Part shown: positions 1 through 13,800 of the stretch, in pieces
Numbering within the stretch: position 1 is the first letter of the stretch
Layout of the letters: each line of letters begins with the position of its first letter
Assembly (NCBI GenBank): GCA_963383645.1
Contig: OY726566.1
Span: 95,150,279 to 95,214,278, forward strand
DNA from: Muscardinus avellanarius
Lineage: Eukaryota; Chordata; Mammalia; Rodentia; Gliridae
Direction: 5' to 3'
DNA length: 64,000 nt
Translations under genes and position numbers: made by a program
Notes under the pieces: model-generated
Told to the model about the DNA's origin: nothing
Database searches by the model: none
Seen by the model: the letters and a program-made list of their open reading frames with translations, nothing else

Positions 1-33
1 TTTTCTTACTTATTATTATTGATTCTTTGGCAG

Positions 34-105
34 ATGGTGAAGGAGGAATAGAAGATGAAAATAGGTCTGTCTCTGGGTTCCTTCACTTTGATACTACTAC
101 AAAAG
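34..105 (+). CDS. NUP205: NUP205 exon, about residues 1154-1178
   Basis: The acceptor is ttggcag and the donor is AAAAG|gtaatg. The exon starts with the last two bases of an Asp codon, reads GEGGIEDENRSVSGFLHFD and ends with one base of a Val codon. It is the first exon wholly inside the window. Confidence 0.92.
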
Positions 106-3100
106 GTAATGGCCTTTGAATTTATATAATAAATTTGTTTTATAAACATAGTAAATTGCCTAAGACGTCAGGAGATTATTGTGGTTGTGCCTGCAAACTC
201 TGAACTGGTGTAGGAAAGCTATATAAAGGAACATTTGCCATCTAAAATTTTTTTTTTTTTTTTTTTTTTTGTGGTACTGGGGATGGAACACAGGGGCCTT
301 CTACCTCTGGTCTACACTCCCAGACCTATTTTATATTTTATTTGGAAACAGGGTCTTTTAAGCCAGCTGAGGCTGGCTTCGAACCTACGCGATCCTCCTG
401 TCTCTGCCTCCCAAGCGCGGGGATTACTAGCGTGCACCACCACGCCTGGCTCTAAAATATTTTTTAATAGGTAGGATATGATTGGAGGTAAGATAATCTT
501 TTTTTGTAAGCGATATATCAAAAATAAAGTCAGATTTGGATTCAGCACAGTGTTTGGTTTGTGGACTAATGCCCTTTGTGAACATTGCAGTGTTTCAGAG
601 TGAGCTAAGTATGGTGATTTTTCCTTCTCTTCAATGCCCCAAGTATGTTTAATTTTATTATTTCTAGTACGCCGGAAAATTCTAAGTATTCTTGACTCGA
701 TTGACTTCAGTCAGGAGATCCCTGAGCCTTTGCAGTTGGATTTCTTCGATCGGACCCAGATTGAACAAGTTATTGCTAACTGTGAACACAAGAATTTACG
801 TGGACAAACAGTTTGCAATGTGAAGGTGAGGTTTGCTTTCAGCTCTGCGCGGTGCCGGGCGGTGCAGTTGTTGAGCAATCAGAAAAGGTGCTCTTTCTTC
901 CCTCCCCTCTGTTAGAGATTTTTGTTAGTAGCTTATTGGGCTATGGTTTTTATCAAAGAGCCAGAAAATAAAATTTAATAGAGCACATTAACTTCTTCAA
1001 AAGCTTCTCCCATCACCTTTCCTTAGTAATTATCCCATCCAGCTAGAAGTATAGAGTGGTTTTGATTACTTAACTTTCTACCAGGCAGATGCTAACGGCC
1101 TCACCAGAGGAAGAAGCTGTCCAGGGCCCCCGCGTTAACCCTGCCTGCCGCAGAGGTTCTTTGCTATGTCTCTGGAGTGTGGGAGAGACTTGATAGTTTG
1201 GTTTGGAAACTGGATAGTTTCATTGTTAGGTTACATATAGTGGTATTTGAAGCTTTTTCTTTAGGGAAGTTAATAGTAGTTACTAGGTGCTGTTATTCTA
1301 CCATCATCTGAAACATTCCGTTTTTCTCTTTTCCCTAATTTATAGCTTCTTCATAGGGTTCTGGTAGCTGAAGTAAATGCTCTTCAGGGCATGGCAGCCA
1401 TAGGACAGAGACCTCTGCTGATGGAGGTAAGCTCTGTGGAGTATATGTCAGCTTTACCCTTTTAACTCCTAAATTACTTAAGTTACTGCTTAAGAGATAA
1501 AACTGTAAATCAACATGTGTTTCAGTAATTAGTAAATGACTTGAACATTAGGTGGGTATGGTGGCTCATGCCTGTAGTTCTAGTTACCCTAGAGGCTGAG
1601 GCAGGAGCATCACAATCTCAAGGGCATCCTGGACAACTTGGACCCTATCTTAAAATAAGATAAAAAGGACTGCAGGTGTAGCTCAGAGGCAGAGTGCTTG
1701 TCTAGCATATGCAGGGTCCTGAGGTCAGTCCCCAGGGCTGCCCAAAACAGAACTACTTAAAAATGAAAACTTCCATGGAAACTTTGACTTCGATTTTATC
1801 ATTTTTATAAACTGAACTGCAGTTTAATGTCTGGCATATCATTATAAGTGGTGAGCTATTGGTAAGAGCTGGAGAGGTCAAATGGGAAGAGCCATATGCA
1901 CAGAAAGATAGCTGTCCGGGCTAAGTGAGGGGCAGAGGAATCAGGACCTGTGAAGGAAGCTGCTGTTGGGCTTGGGCTGTGGGCGGTGCTGTGGCTCTGG
2001 AGTAAGTATGAACAGACCCCTGCAAGGAGGAAGAAGACGGGTTACAAAGTTCACTTCCGTATAGACGACTCTGCTCAGTTGCATCACACCCATCCCACAC
2101 CCCAGCATGTTAGTGTTCACAGCCCTGGCCACCAAAATGCCGTGAAATGGTGTCTTCTGCCTGGCATCCCTGGGGGAGGTTTTCAGATACATGTTTTCTG
2201 AGAAACTGGCAGCGTTAAAAATAGAAACCTGTTAATAACAGCCATCACTTTGCCTCTTTGTGGTAACGTAGCTTTTCAATTTCCATGGCCCAGGAAATCA
2301 GCACTATTCTTCAGTATGTGGTGGGAAGAAACAAATTGCTGCAGTGTCTTCATGCGAAGCGGCACGTGCTGGAGTCTTGGCGGCAGCTGGTGGAGATCAT
2401 CCTGACAGCGTGCCCCCAGGACCTCATCCAGGCCGAGGATCGGCAGCTGATCATTCGTGACATCGTACAGGATGTGCATGATAAGGTGATGATGCTCCTG
2501 AGTTACTTTATACTGCTGCACAAGTGTATATAGCAGTCAAGCAAATATGTTTTGCCACCCTAATCTCTTTCCATTTTAAATTGGATGTAAAATACGGTTG
2601 GACAATACCAGTGTTAGGACTTGCCTTCATAACATGATTAATTCTGTGCAGTAGGAGCTCTCATCAGAGTGAGGGTGCATCAGAATTATATAGGAAGCTT
2701 TGTAAAAATACACATGGATGGCTCACGCCCAGACTCACTAAGTGGAACCTGAGGGGTGAGACCGCTTATGTGATTTTTTTTTTTTTTTTTTTTTGGTGGT
2801 ACTGGGGTTCCTGGAAGCCCTTGTATCTCGGGCTACACTCCCAGACCTATTTTATACTTTTCTGTTTTTGGAAACAGGGTCTCTTAAGCCAGCGCGGCTG
2901 GCTTCGAACCTGCGCGAACCTCCTGTCTCCGCCTCCCACACGCGGGGATTACAAACGTGCGCCACCACACCCAGCCCACTTATGTGATTTTTAAGAAACA
3001 AAACCTCCCTATGAATTTCTGATAGGAAGCCCTTCCAGTCAAGCACATCTATTACTCAGCATCATATCTAAATTTCTCCCTAGTATTAGCTTTCTTCCTT

Positions 3101-4696
3101 TGAATACTTCTTTTATTTCCTTTTGTATTGTATTAGTGGAAAGCTTATGTATACAGACTTACTAATGCTTGTGGCTGAAAGCAGGATCCTCACTCCCATT
3201 TGCATTTCTACTTTAAGATCCTGGATGACGAAGCAGCGCAGGAATTAATGCCCGTGGTCGCGGGGGCTGTGTTCACCCTGACCGCTCACCTAAGCCAGGC
3301 CGTCCGCACAGAACAGAAGCAGCCTCTGGCCTTGGGACCCAGAGAAGCCCATCACGCGTTTATGCTCGATAGTTCTTTTACCTCGCTGCCACCCGCAGAC
3401 AGCCCGCCAGTGGGTTTTGCTTCTATTGGAGACTCTTCACTTCACATCATATTGAAGAAATTATTAGACTTCATTTTGAAGACAGGTGTTTTTCATCTAA
3501 ATTTTCTATATATTACACCTTTGTATTTTGTTAACTTTCATTGAAAGAAAGGTTTCCCCTGATTACATCTATATGATCTCCCTAGGTGGTGGATTTCAAA
3601 GAGTGAGGACTCATCTGTACGGCTCTCTTCTTTATTACTTACAAATTGCCCAGAGACCAGATGAACCAGACACCTTAGAAGCAGGTAAGACTTAGATCGA
3701 TTTCTAATCTTTTCTGTTTTTAGAAAAATCATTTCTCCACTCTTTGGCTACTAAGAACAACCGTAATGACTGCATCTTGATGTAATCATTTAAAGATTCT
3801 AAAGTTAAAGGTGCGTGTTGAGTTTTTAAGAATTATGAAGAAAGTTGGACGCGGTGGTGCATGCGTGTAATCTCAGACCAAGACAGGAAGATTGCAGGTT
3901 CAAGACCAGTCTCAGCTACATAGACTTTGAGCAACCTAGCGAGACTTTGTTTCAAAGCAAAACCTAAAAAGGGCTCAGGGTGTAGTTCAGAGGTAGAATG
4001 TCCTTAGGTTCAGTCACCATTACTCCCCCATCCCAATTATGAAGATTAGTTGTGAATACTGTAAGAGAAAAAAACCCCTTAAGTAATGCTGTAGCTCTGT
4101 GTACTCTGTAGCTCCTATTTACCTCCAGCCCCATTGAGCAGTGTGCGACCCAGTGTTGTGCACGTCTCTGTTCCCTTTGTACCGTATCACAGTGCATATC
4201 TAGTTGCTTCTGTTAAAATGGCTGTTATTCCGTATTATGGATATAACATTTATATTTAATCATTTCCTTATTTATTGGCATTTAAACTATTACTAGTTTT
4301 TTACTGTCACAAAAATACTTCATCAGATATTCTCATATACCTAAATCTCTCAAGTAGGAATCTTTATGGTGGATTTTTCATGTATGGACAGTTTTATTTT
4401 AATAGCATCTGTCAATGGGCCTTTTATAAAAGGGCTGTGTACTAGTGTAAGTGCTCATCATAATATTATGTACCCTTTTGTACTAGTATGAGGGCTTTTT
4501 GGATAAATTTTAAGAAGCAGGATTTTCTAGAAGATAAAACATTTAAGCTGGGTGTAGTGGTGCATGCCTGTATTTGGGAGGTTAAGACAGAAGGATTGCA
4601 GATTTGAGGCTAGTGTGTGGTAATTTAGCATGACCTTATTTCAGAATAAAAAAGGATTAGGAGTGTAGCTTAGTGTTAGAATGTCTCTGGGTTCAA

Positions 4697-4741
<45 letters not shown>

Positions 4742-6066
4742 AGAGAAAAATAGGCAATATATAAAATATTGATAAATGCTGCTTTCTAAAATGTAGTTAG
4801 CGTTTTAAATTGAGAATGATAATCTAGAACCTTTGATCTCTAGATGTGAGAGAAGTCTTAAACTGTTGTTTGCTTGTGGCACTGGGGATTGAAGCCAGGG
4901 GTGTTCTACCTCTGAGCTATAACCCCCGCTTTTTCTTTTGAAACTGGGTGTTGGTGAGTAGCTGAAGCTGGCCTTTAACCTGTGATTCTCCTGTCTCAGC
5001 CTCCCAAGTACTGGGATTACAAGTGTGTGGCACCATGCCTGGCAGTTTTTAACTGTTTAACAGGTCAGCACGGAACATTCTTTTCAGGTCAGTTTTTTAA
5101 AGAACACAGAAGTTTTTTTTTTTGTTGTTGTTGTTGTTTTTTACTGGGGATGGAACCCAGGGGCATTCTACCTCTGAGCTACACCCCTAGTCTATTTTTG
5201 ATTCTTTATTTTGAAACAGGGTCTCACTGTGTTGCAAAGGGCCTCACTAAGTAGTAGCTGAGGCTGGCCGTGAACTGCGATCCTCCTGGCTCAGCATTTT
5301 ATGATGGGTTTTCATTGTGCCCTTCTCCTTTGAGTGTTATTTTGTACAACTTTTATTTTTTTTGTGGAATTGAACCCCGGGACATTCCACCTCCAAGCTA
5401 CATCCCCAGACCTGTTTGTTTGTTTGTTTTTGGAAACAGGGTCTCACCAAGTTGCAGATGGCCTCACTAAGGAGCTGAGGCTGGCTGTGAACTTGTGATC
5501 CTCCTGTCTTGGCCTCCCAAGTACTGGGATTATAGGCGTGTGCCCACACCTGACTTTGTACACAGGTTTTTAAAAACGTATGTGTGTAAGCCCCAGTGTA
5601 TCTTATATTGTCCTTATAGTGGTTATTTATTTTGCCATGATACCTTAGAAGGTAATAATAGCCAAGTGGTAGATTCTTATGATAACTACTTAGTATGTAC
5701 AAATATTTCAAATATTTTGAAGGTCAGGAAAAATAATAGAATGGTTCAGTGAAGCTCTTTTATTTATTTTTATTTATTTATTTTGTGTGTGTGTGTGTGT
5801 GGTACTGAGGTTCCTGGAAGCCCTTCTACTTCTGGGCTACACTCCCAGACCTATTTTATATTTTTATTTGGAAACAGGGTCTCTTAAGCCAGCGCGGCTG
5901 GCTTCGAACCTGCGTGATCCTCCTGTCTCCGCCTCCCAAGCGCATGGATTACAAGCGTGCGCCACCACGCCTGGGTAGTGAAACTCTTTTAAACATGAAC
6001 TTTAAAAAAAAAAAAAATACATAGTAGTGGTACTCCTCTGTCCCAACACCTCCCACACTTTGCTCT

Positions 6067-6105
<39 letters not shown>

Positions 6106-7818
6106 TGGTACTGGGGGTGGAACCCACGGGCTTTTTTTTTTTTTTTTTTTTTTTACCTCTGGGCTATACTCCCAGCCCAATTTTAAACTTTTATTTGGAA
6201 ATAGGGTCTCACTAAGTTGCTGAGAGCCTAAGTAGCTGAGGCTGGCTTTGAACCTGTGCGTTCCTCCTGTCTCAGCCTCCCAAGTGCGGGGATTACAAGC
6301 GTGTGCCACTACGCCTGACTTCAATGTTTTTGTTTTTGTTTTTTTTTTTGTATTCCTTTTAATTGGCAAATTCACTATTTAACCACTAGGTGGAACACTA
6401 CAATATGCTCTCTGAAAGAAGTCATCAAGATACCAATTTAAAAATTGCTGCTATGGCCAGTTGTGGTGGTACATGCTGTAATCCCAGTACTTGGGGGACT
6501 GAGACAGAAGGATCACAAGTTCGCAGCCAGCCTCAGCCACCTAGTGAGGCTCTCAGCAACCTAATGAGACTCTTTTTTTTTTTCAAATAAAAAATAAAAA
6601 GGGCTGGGGGTATAGCACGGAGGTCATTTTTATTTTAATAAGTACATCAGCTCAAGCAACTAAAAATGTAAAACTATCTGATTTGGCTGAACATGGTAGC
6701 ATACAACTTCTAAGTCCTTAGAAGTTGAGGTGGGAAGATTTCTTGAGCCAAAATCAGACTGGGCAACATAGTGAGACTTTGTTTCAAAAAAAGAAAAAGA
6801 AATAAGCTTAATCTTTTTTTCTTTAGGAGAAATGAATCATGTCTACAGTATCCTTTCTATCAAATCCCCAAAGATGGCAATCATAGATAAAAACCGCCTG
6901 GCGCAGCGGCACGCCCGCAGTCCTCGTTACTTGGGAGGCTGAGCCAGGAGGATATCTCGAGTTTGAGGTTACCTTAGGCAAATCAGAAAGATTGTTTCAA
7001 AAGAAGATAAAAAGGGAGCTGGGAGTGTAGCCTAGTGGTAGAGTGCTTGCCTGTATATCGGTGAGTCCCTGGGTTTGGTCCCCAATACTGAAAAACAAAA
7101 CAGAAAATATCACTAAAAGCACGTTGATGAGCAGGATAAATGCAGCATATTGATTCTCCTGGGGTTTACTAATTCATTTGTACGTATTCAAGAATAGCCT
7201 ATCCTTTTCCTGATAGTACTGTGTTTTAGTGGGCATCATGGCATACGTGTATCAGGTTCTTAGAGTGCACCTTCCTGGACTCACTGGTCAGTGGCCCTTT
7301 GTGTGTGTGTACTTAGGGAAGGATTGTTTTGGTGCATATGAGGTATAATTATTGTTACTAATCTCCTTTTTATTGGAATGCTTTTTCTATTGTATTCCTT
7401 TTAGCTAAGAAAACCATGTGGGAAAGATTGACAGCCCCTGAAGATGTATTTAGCAAATTACAGCGGGAAAACATAGCCATCATTGAGAGTTATGGAGCCG
7501 CCCTCATGGAAGTGGTCTGTCGAGACGCTTGTGATGGTCATGAGATTGGAAGGGTAAATGAACTTTTATTTAGCTATTATTGAGTCAACTTTTTAAACAT
7601 ACGTTACAGCCGAGCGTGGTGGTTCACGCTTGTAATCCCTGCTCTTGGGAGGCTGAGACAGGAGGATCGCACAGGCTCAAAGCCAGCCTCAGCTACTTAC
7701 TTAGTGAGGCTGTCAGCAACTTAGTGAGACCCTGTTTCCAAATAAAGTATAAAATAGGTCTGGGAGTATAGCCCGGAGGTAGAAAGCTTCTGGCTTCCAC
7801 CCCTAGTACCACCAAAAA

Positions 7819-7865
<47 letters not shown>

Positions 7866-10800
7866 AATAAACATACATTACATAGCTGTGTATGTGGCGG
7901 TGAATGCTTGTTATCCCAGTACATGGGAGGCTGAGACAGAAGGATTGCAGACTAGAAGAAAATCTCAGGAAGTAGCGAGGTTCTCATCAACTTAGCCAGA
8001 CCCTGTTTCCAAACAAAAATAAAATAGGGCTGGGTGTAGCTCAAAGGTAGAGTGCCCCTGGGTTCAACCCCAGTGCCACAAAAAATAAAATGTACATTAC
8101 TTATTGAGAATTACTTCCTATAGTATGTTATTGTGAATTTTCTTCTTTGCTGTAATTCGGGAAATCTCATTTACTTATGTTTTGTTTAATTCTGTCTGAT
8201 ATTGTAATTAATTCACAATTTTCTCTCATAATTATTTGCTAATTTTGAGATTGGCTGGTAGAACACACTGGTAGAGACAGCAGAGTTGCTTCTTAGTAAA
8301 GACCCTTGTTTAGAGAATGCTAGTATGATGCATTCTCTGTATGATGAGTGTATTTTTCTCTGCCTAAATCCTTTGTGGAGAAGAATTTGCATTTATAGTT
8401 CTTTAAACTATTGTGGAATACTGATGATAATGCAGTAAAAAGATCATTTTCTCCTAGTGGAAATAATGTATCATGGAAGTCATATTTTTAAAGACCACAG
8501 GAAACAGAATTTTTTTTTTTTTTTATAGCCAAGAGATTTATTTAGGCAGTGGGGTCAAAAGGAGAAGCAGTCAGAGAGAGAGAGAGAGAGAGCAAGCTAG
8601 GAAACAGTTTTGTTTTTTTTTTTTTTGTATTGGTACTGGGGATGGAACCCAGGGGCCTTCTACCTCCAGGTTACACGCCCAGACCTATTTTATATTTTAT
8701 TTGGAAACAGGGTCTCTTAAACCAACTGAGGCTGGCTTCGAACCTTCGCGATCCTCCTGTCTCCGCCTCCCAAGCACTGGGATTACAAACGTGCGCCACC
8801 ACTCCCGGCTTAGGAAACAGAATTTTAAGAAATAAGGTAAAATATAAAGTACTGTAGCCGGGTGTGGTGGCTCATGCTTATAATCCCTGTGATTGGGAGG
8901 CAGAGACAGGAGGATTGTGCTGGTTTGAAGTCAGCCTCACTGGCTTAAGAGACCCTGTTTCCAAATTAAAATAAATTAGGTCTGAGAGTGTAGCCTGGAG
9001 ATAGAAGGATTTCTAGGACCTCAGTACCACCACCAAAATATAACGTATTGTAATTGTTTAATTATGTAAAAAATTTTAAGTATTTTTCTGCAGACAAACC
9101 ACTGGAAAGAAGATCAAAGTGGATTGTTTATCAGAGTTTGTATTTCTTATATACTTTTTAGATTTTCTGTAGTAATCATATAAAACTTTAGATTTAGAAG
9201 AAAAACAGAAACTTAAAAAACAAAACAAAAAACCCTTTTTTTCTCTAAGGGATGATGTCAAGGTTTAGCTAAAATATATGTAATGCTACTCCATTAATGT
9301 GTTACGTTTTGTTTCAGAAATTTTACTTTACTCTGAAAGGTTTTTTATTAATTTATTTTGTATACATAAAGTTTTAGAACCTCTCAAAAAACAAAATAAG
9401 GAAATATTATTACATCCACTGTTTTCCTCATGCAAAATGTTTTAAGATCCCCTTTTCAAATTTAGGGGAATTCTGCCGTTGACTTTTGTGGCCCTCTGCA
9501 AGCTCGGACTTGTTTCGTTCTTCCTTCAGATGCTGGCCCTGGCTCTCCTTGATCGGATTGTCTCCGTGGACAAGCAGCAGCAGTGGCTCTTGTATCTTTC
9601 TAACAGTGGCTATTTGAAGGTTCTCGTGGATAGCTTGGTAGAAGACGACCGAACGCTGCAGAGCTTACTCACTCCACAGCCTCCCCTGCTCAAGGCCCTT
9701 TACACCTACGAATCTAAGATGGTAAGGCCATATGGGCACTTGACGTTAGATAGAAAGGTATTTCCTCTCAGGGTGCTATAGAGATAGATTAATGAAAATG
9801 TACATGCAATCATTTTTAGGGAGTTGTAAATTGGAGAACTGTTTTAGTAATGGCTTTTTTTTTTTTTTTTTTTTTTTTGTGGTACTGGGGGTGGAACCCA
9901 GGGGCATTCTACCTCTGAGCTACACCCCCAGCACTATTTTTTATTTGGCAACAGGGTCTCACTGAGTTGCAAAGGGCCTCACTAAATAGTAGCTGAGGCT
10001 GTCTATGAACCAAGATCCTCCTGTCTCAGCCTTCCAAATGCTGGAATTACAAGCATGTGGCACCATGCCTAGCTCAGTACTGTCTTTTTTTTTTTTTTTT
10101 TTTTGGTGGTACTGGGGTTCCTGGAAGCCCTTCTACCTCTGGACTACTCTCCCAGACCTATTTTATACTTTTTTATTTTTTTGGAAATAGGGTCTCTTAA
10201 GCCAGCATGGCTGGCTTCGAACCTGTGCGATCCTCCTGTCTGTGCCTCCCAAGCGCGGGGATGACAAGCGTGCGCCGCCACGCCCGGCACAGTACTGTGT
10301 CTTTTGAATTTGTAAAGTATGGATTGGAGTGATCCTGAGAGGGTCAGATGATTCTGGGCTGTTGCTTGCTGAGGTCACCAGTGATGGTGATATTGCCCCC
10401 AGTGTCCAGTGAGGAGAGACCATCAACATTCCGGCTTGTTAGCTGACTGCTGAAAATCTCAGTGTGTGTTCTACTTTAAATACAGGGTTCATAAATTTTT
10501 TTTTTTTTTTTACTACTGGGGATTTTGAGCCTGGGGTCTTTCAGTGTCCTAGATACACCTCTAGCACGTTTTATTTTGAAATTTGCTGAGACTGGCCTCC
10601 AACCTGCAATTCTGCTTCGACCTCCCAAGTACTGGGATTGCTGGCATTTGTCATGATCTACAGCAAATGCAAGATTTTTAGTACAAGCCGGGCGTGGCGG
10701 CGCGCGCTTGTCATCCCCGCACTTGGGAGGCGGAGACAGGAGGATCGCACGGGTTCGAAGCCAGCCTCAGCTACTTAGTGAGGCTCTCAGCAACTTAATG

Positions 10801-13800
10801 AGACCTGTTTCCAAATAAATATAAAATAGGTCTGGGAGTATAGCCCAAAGGTAGAAAGCCCCTGGGTTCCACCCCTAATACCACCAAAAAAAATTTTTTA
10901 ATACAGTATATTTGTTGTCATTCCTAGCCTCCAAATTTGTTTTAATCTGTTTTCCTTCTGGTTAAACTTATCACAAATATTACAAAAATGGAATCAGTAA
11001 TGTTCTAGGCTCTTCATTAACTTCTTTCTTCCTTATTCATGTATTCAACAAATATTTGTTAAATACCTACTATATACCAGGTACATGGCATTAAGTACTA
11101 GAAACACAACTGCCAGCGGACAGACTTCCCTGCCCTCCTTAAGACCTCATGGTGACGACAGAAACTACAGTTTTAACTCATGCAAGTTACCATATGCAGG
11201 GCCCTTAGTTGTACCACGGAGTCCTCATAAGAAGCCTGTGAGAAAGGAGATCCAACGTGCCCCTGAAGCACGTTCTGCTCATGTCTTCAAGATGATGAGA
11301 AGTGTGCTGTGAGACTGTCATTTTTATGTGAAGCCCCTGGACTAACCTCAACACATGGTTTTCCTTCTGTAACTTTCTAGGCCTTCCTCACAAGAGTGGC
11401 TAAGATTCAGCAGGGTGCTTTAGAGCTACTGAGGTCTGGAGTGATTGTGAGGCTAGCACAGTGCCAGGTCTATGACATGCGCCCAGAAATGGACCCGCAG
11501 GGGTGAGTGCCGGGTAAACTGGCTGAACTTCCATTAAAGGATTATTATGGGAAAACAATATTGTCATTGGTCTATAATTCTGTTTGAGCAGTACTAATTC
11601 ATTTTGTTTTTTTAGAGGGAGAGGTGGGGGGAGTTCATATGCCCTTGTCATTTACTAATAAATGGAAGCTGTTACTAAGTGTAAAAGTAGATAGGGGTCT
11701 AATGCTTTCCATATAAAGTAGTAATATATGCTGGGCATGGTGGCACATGCCTGTAATCCCAGTCCTTGGAAGGCTGAGACAGAAGAATCGCAGGTTTAAG
11801 GACAGCCTCAGAAACAGCGTGCACACGCACGCACCCCACACGTAATAAAGAAGGGGAAAATGAGAATTTTGTTAGTAATTGTGTGCCTTCTGAGCCTTTA
11901 GTTTATTCAGTAGGAACCTTTATTTTTATTTATAGTGGTCTTTAAGTTTATAGTAAATGATAATTTACTACAGGTTTCTTGTTCCTAGTGATTTGAATTA
12001 AGGTTTCTATTTTTTCTTCATTTTAATATTTTATCTACTGCTTACCATGCAAAAGCTTCAAATGAAGATATTTTCATGTTTCAAGCTTTTTAGATTCTTT
12101 TTATTTTGAATATAGAAAATTTGAATTTTTTCTTTTTAGTCTACATAACAGCATTGTTAGGCAGACAGCATACCTTCTTAGCAGAAAATGATATTTAAGT
12201 TTGGTTTAGTAAATGTTTTCAAAAGGATCCACTGTCAAATTAAAAATTTGAATTTTTCAGGCTTAACCTCAAAACTATATTAGCTTCTAGGAAAAAATAC
12301 TTTTGGTATTGCTTTCTAAAGTTTTAATTATAAGAGTTATTATTATTTATTTTTGTGGTACTGGGGATTGAACCCAGGGACATTCTACCTTTGAGCTACA
12401 CCTCCAGCCCTATTTTTTATTCTTTATTTTGAAACAGGCTCTCACTAAGTTGCGGAGGGCCTCACTAAGTAGCTGAGGCTGGCAGTGAACCTATGATTCT
12501 CCTGTCTCATCCTCCCAAGTATTGGGATTACAAGCGTGCTCCATGCCTGGCTGAGAGTTATTATTTTCACCTTAAATAGAGTTGAGTTAAATAATTTGCA
12601 GTTTCTGAAATATTATCACTTTTTTGTGCAAAGCCTCGTATCTTCATATATTTAAGTAAAATTTGTTTTTATTATACAGCTCAGAGATTTAATTTTAAAG
12701 GTTAAGTGATTTTGCAAACTCATTTTAACTCTCAATCAATTTTTATTTAATGGGCAGTTTGGATTCATTCTTGCTTGAGTATAAGTGAGGAAAATTTGAA
12801 GAAAGTAAATTTTTTTGAAAAAGGTAAACTTTTTTTTAACACTGAGCTGTATCCTCTGCTCAAGTAACTTGATTTTATTTATTATGCACAGTCTCTGTGA
12901 CACAAGGAAACATTACATAAAAATATGTAATGTTTGAGAAGTTTGAGTATTGCCTTGTCAAGTTGTACATGTTTTCCTTAATGAGATTTTTCAAAATCAC
13001 TGAACTCATTTTTAGAAAGCTGTACATTTGGGTAAAAACTGATTTCCTTGAACAACCGGCTGTATGTGCCACAAAGTATTTCATAGTACCTTAACGTAAT
13101 CGCCAGCTGTGTTTTATCTGCCATGTAAATAAATGCTAAGAAAATGTTGATTTTTGGACTGTTGCTCTCTCCTTGGTTGAAATGAAGCTTGTTTGGCCTG
13201 CGAGAACCCCCGCTATTCATCCCGGCGCCAGTGGATCGCTACCGCCAGATTCTCCTTCCAGCACTCCAGCTGTGCCAGGTCATCCTCACATCCAGCATGG
13301 CCCAGCACTTGCAGGCAGCAGGGCAGGTGAGGGGATCGTTGTTTAGAAGCTGTCTAGGGCAAGGTCCTCTTTTACACATGCAGAAACCGTTTGCCCAGAA
13401 AGCTCGAGTGGATTTACCTTCGTCTTACTGTTTGTCGCAGAGCTGGGTCTAGAAAACAGACCCCTTGTATTTTGCTCTGAATTACATCTTGTTTGAATCA
13501 AACACTCTAGCTCATTAATAGAATAGTGAGATAGAAAGTAAGAGATCAAAATTTGTTCCCCTAGAGAAGAAAATGTTTACTGTGATAGGAATAAGCTAGT
13601 TTTAAAGGTGTAGTTTAACCAGGTATTTATGGAAAGAAGGATATGCTGACTTTGCAGAAAGTAAAACTAAAAGCTGGGCTGGGGACGCATGCCTGTAATC
13701 CTAATGCTTGGAAGGCTGAGACTGGAGGATCACAGGTTCTAGGCCAGCCTCAGCAACTTAGTGGGACCCTGTTTCAAACTTTAAAAAAATAAATAAAAGT

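Noticed and set aside
7820..7866. Direct repeats considered as a CRISPR-like array
   Set aside because: They are a (TAAA)n microsatellite without spacers. CRISPR arrays are not expected in a mammalian genome.
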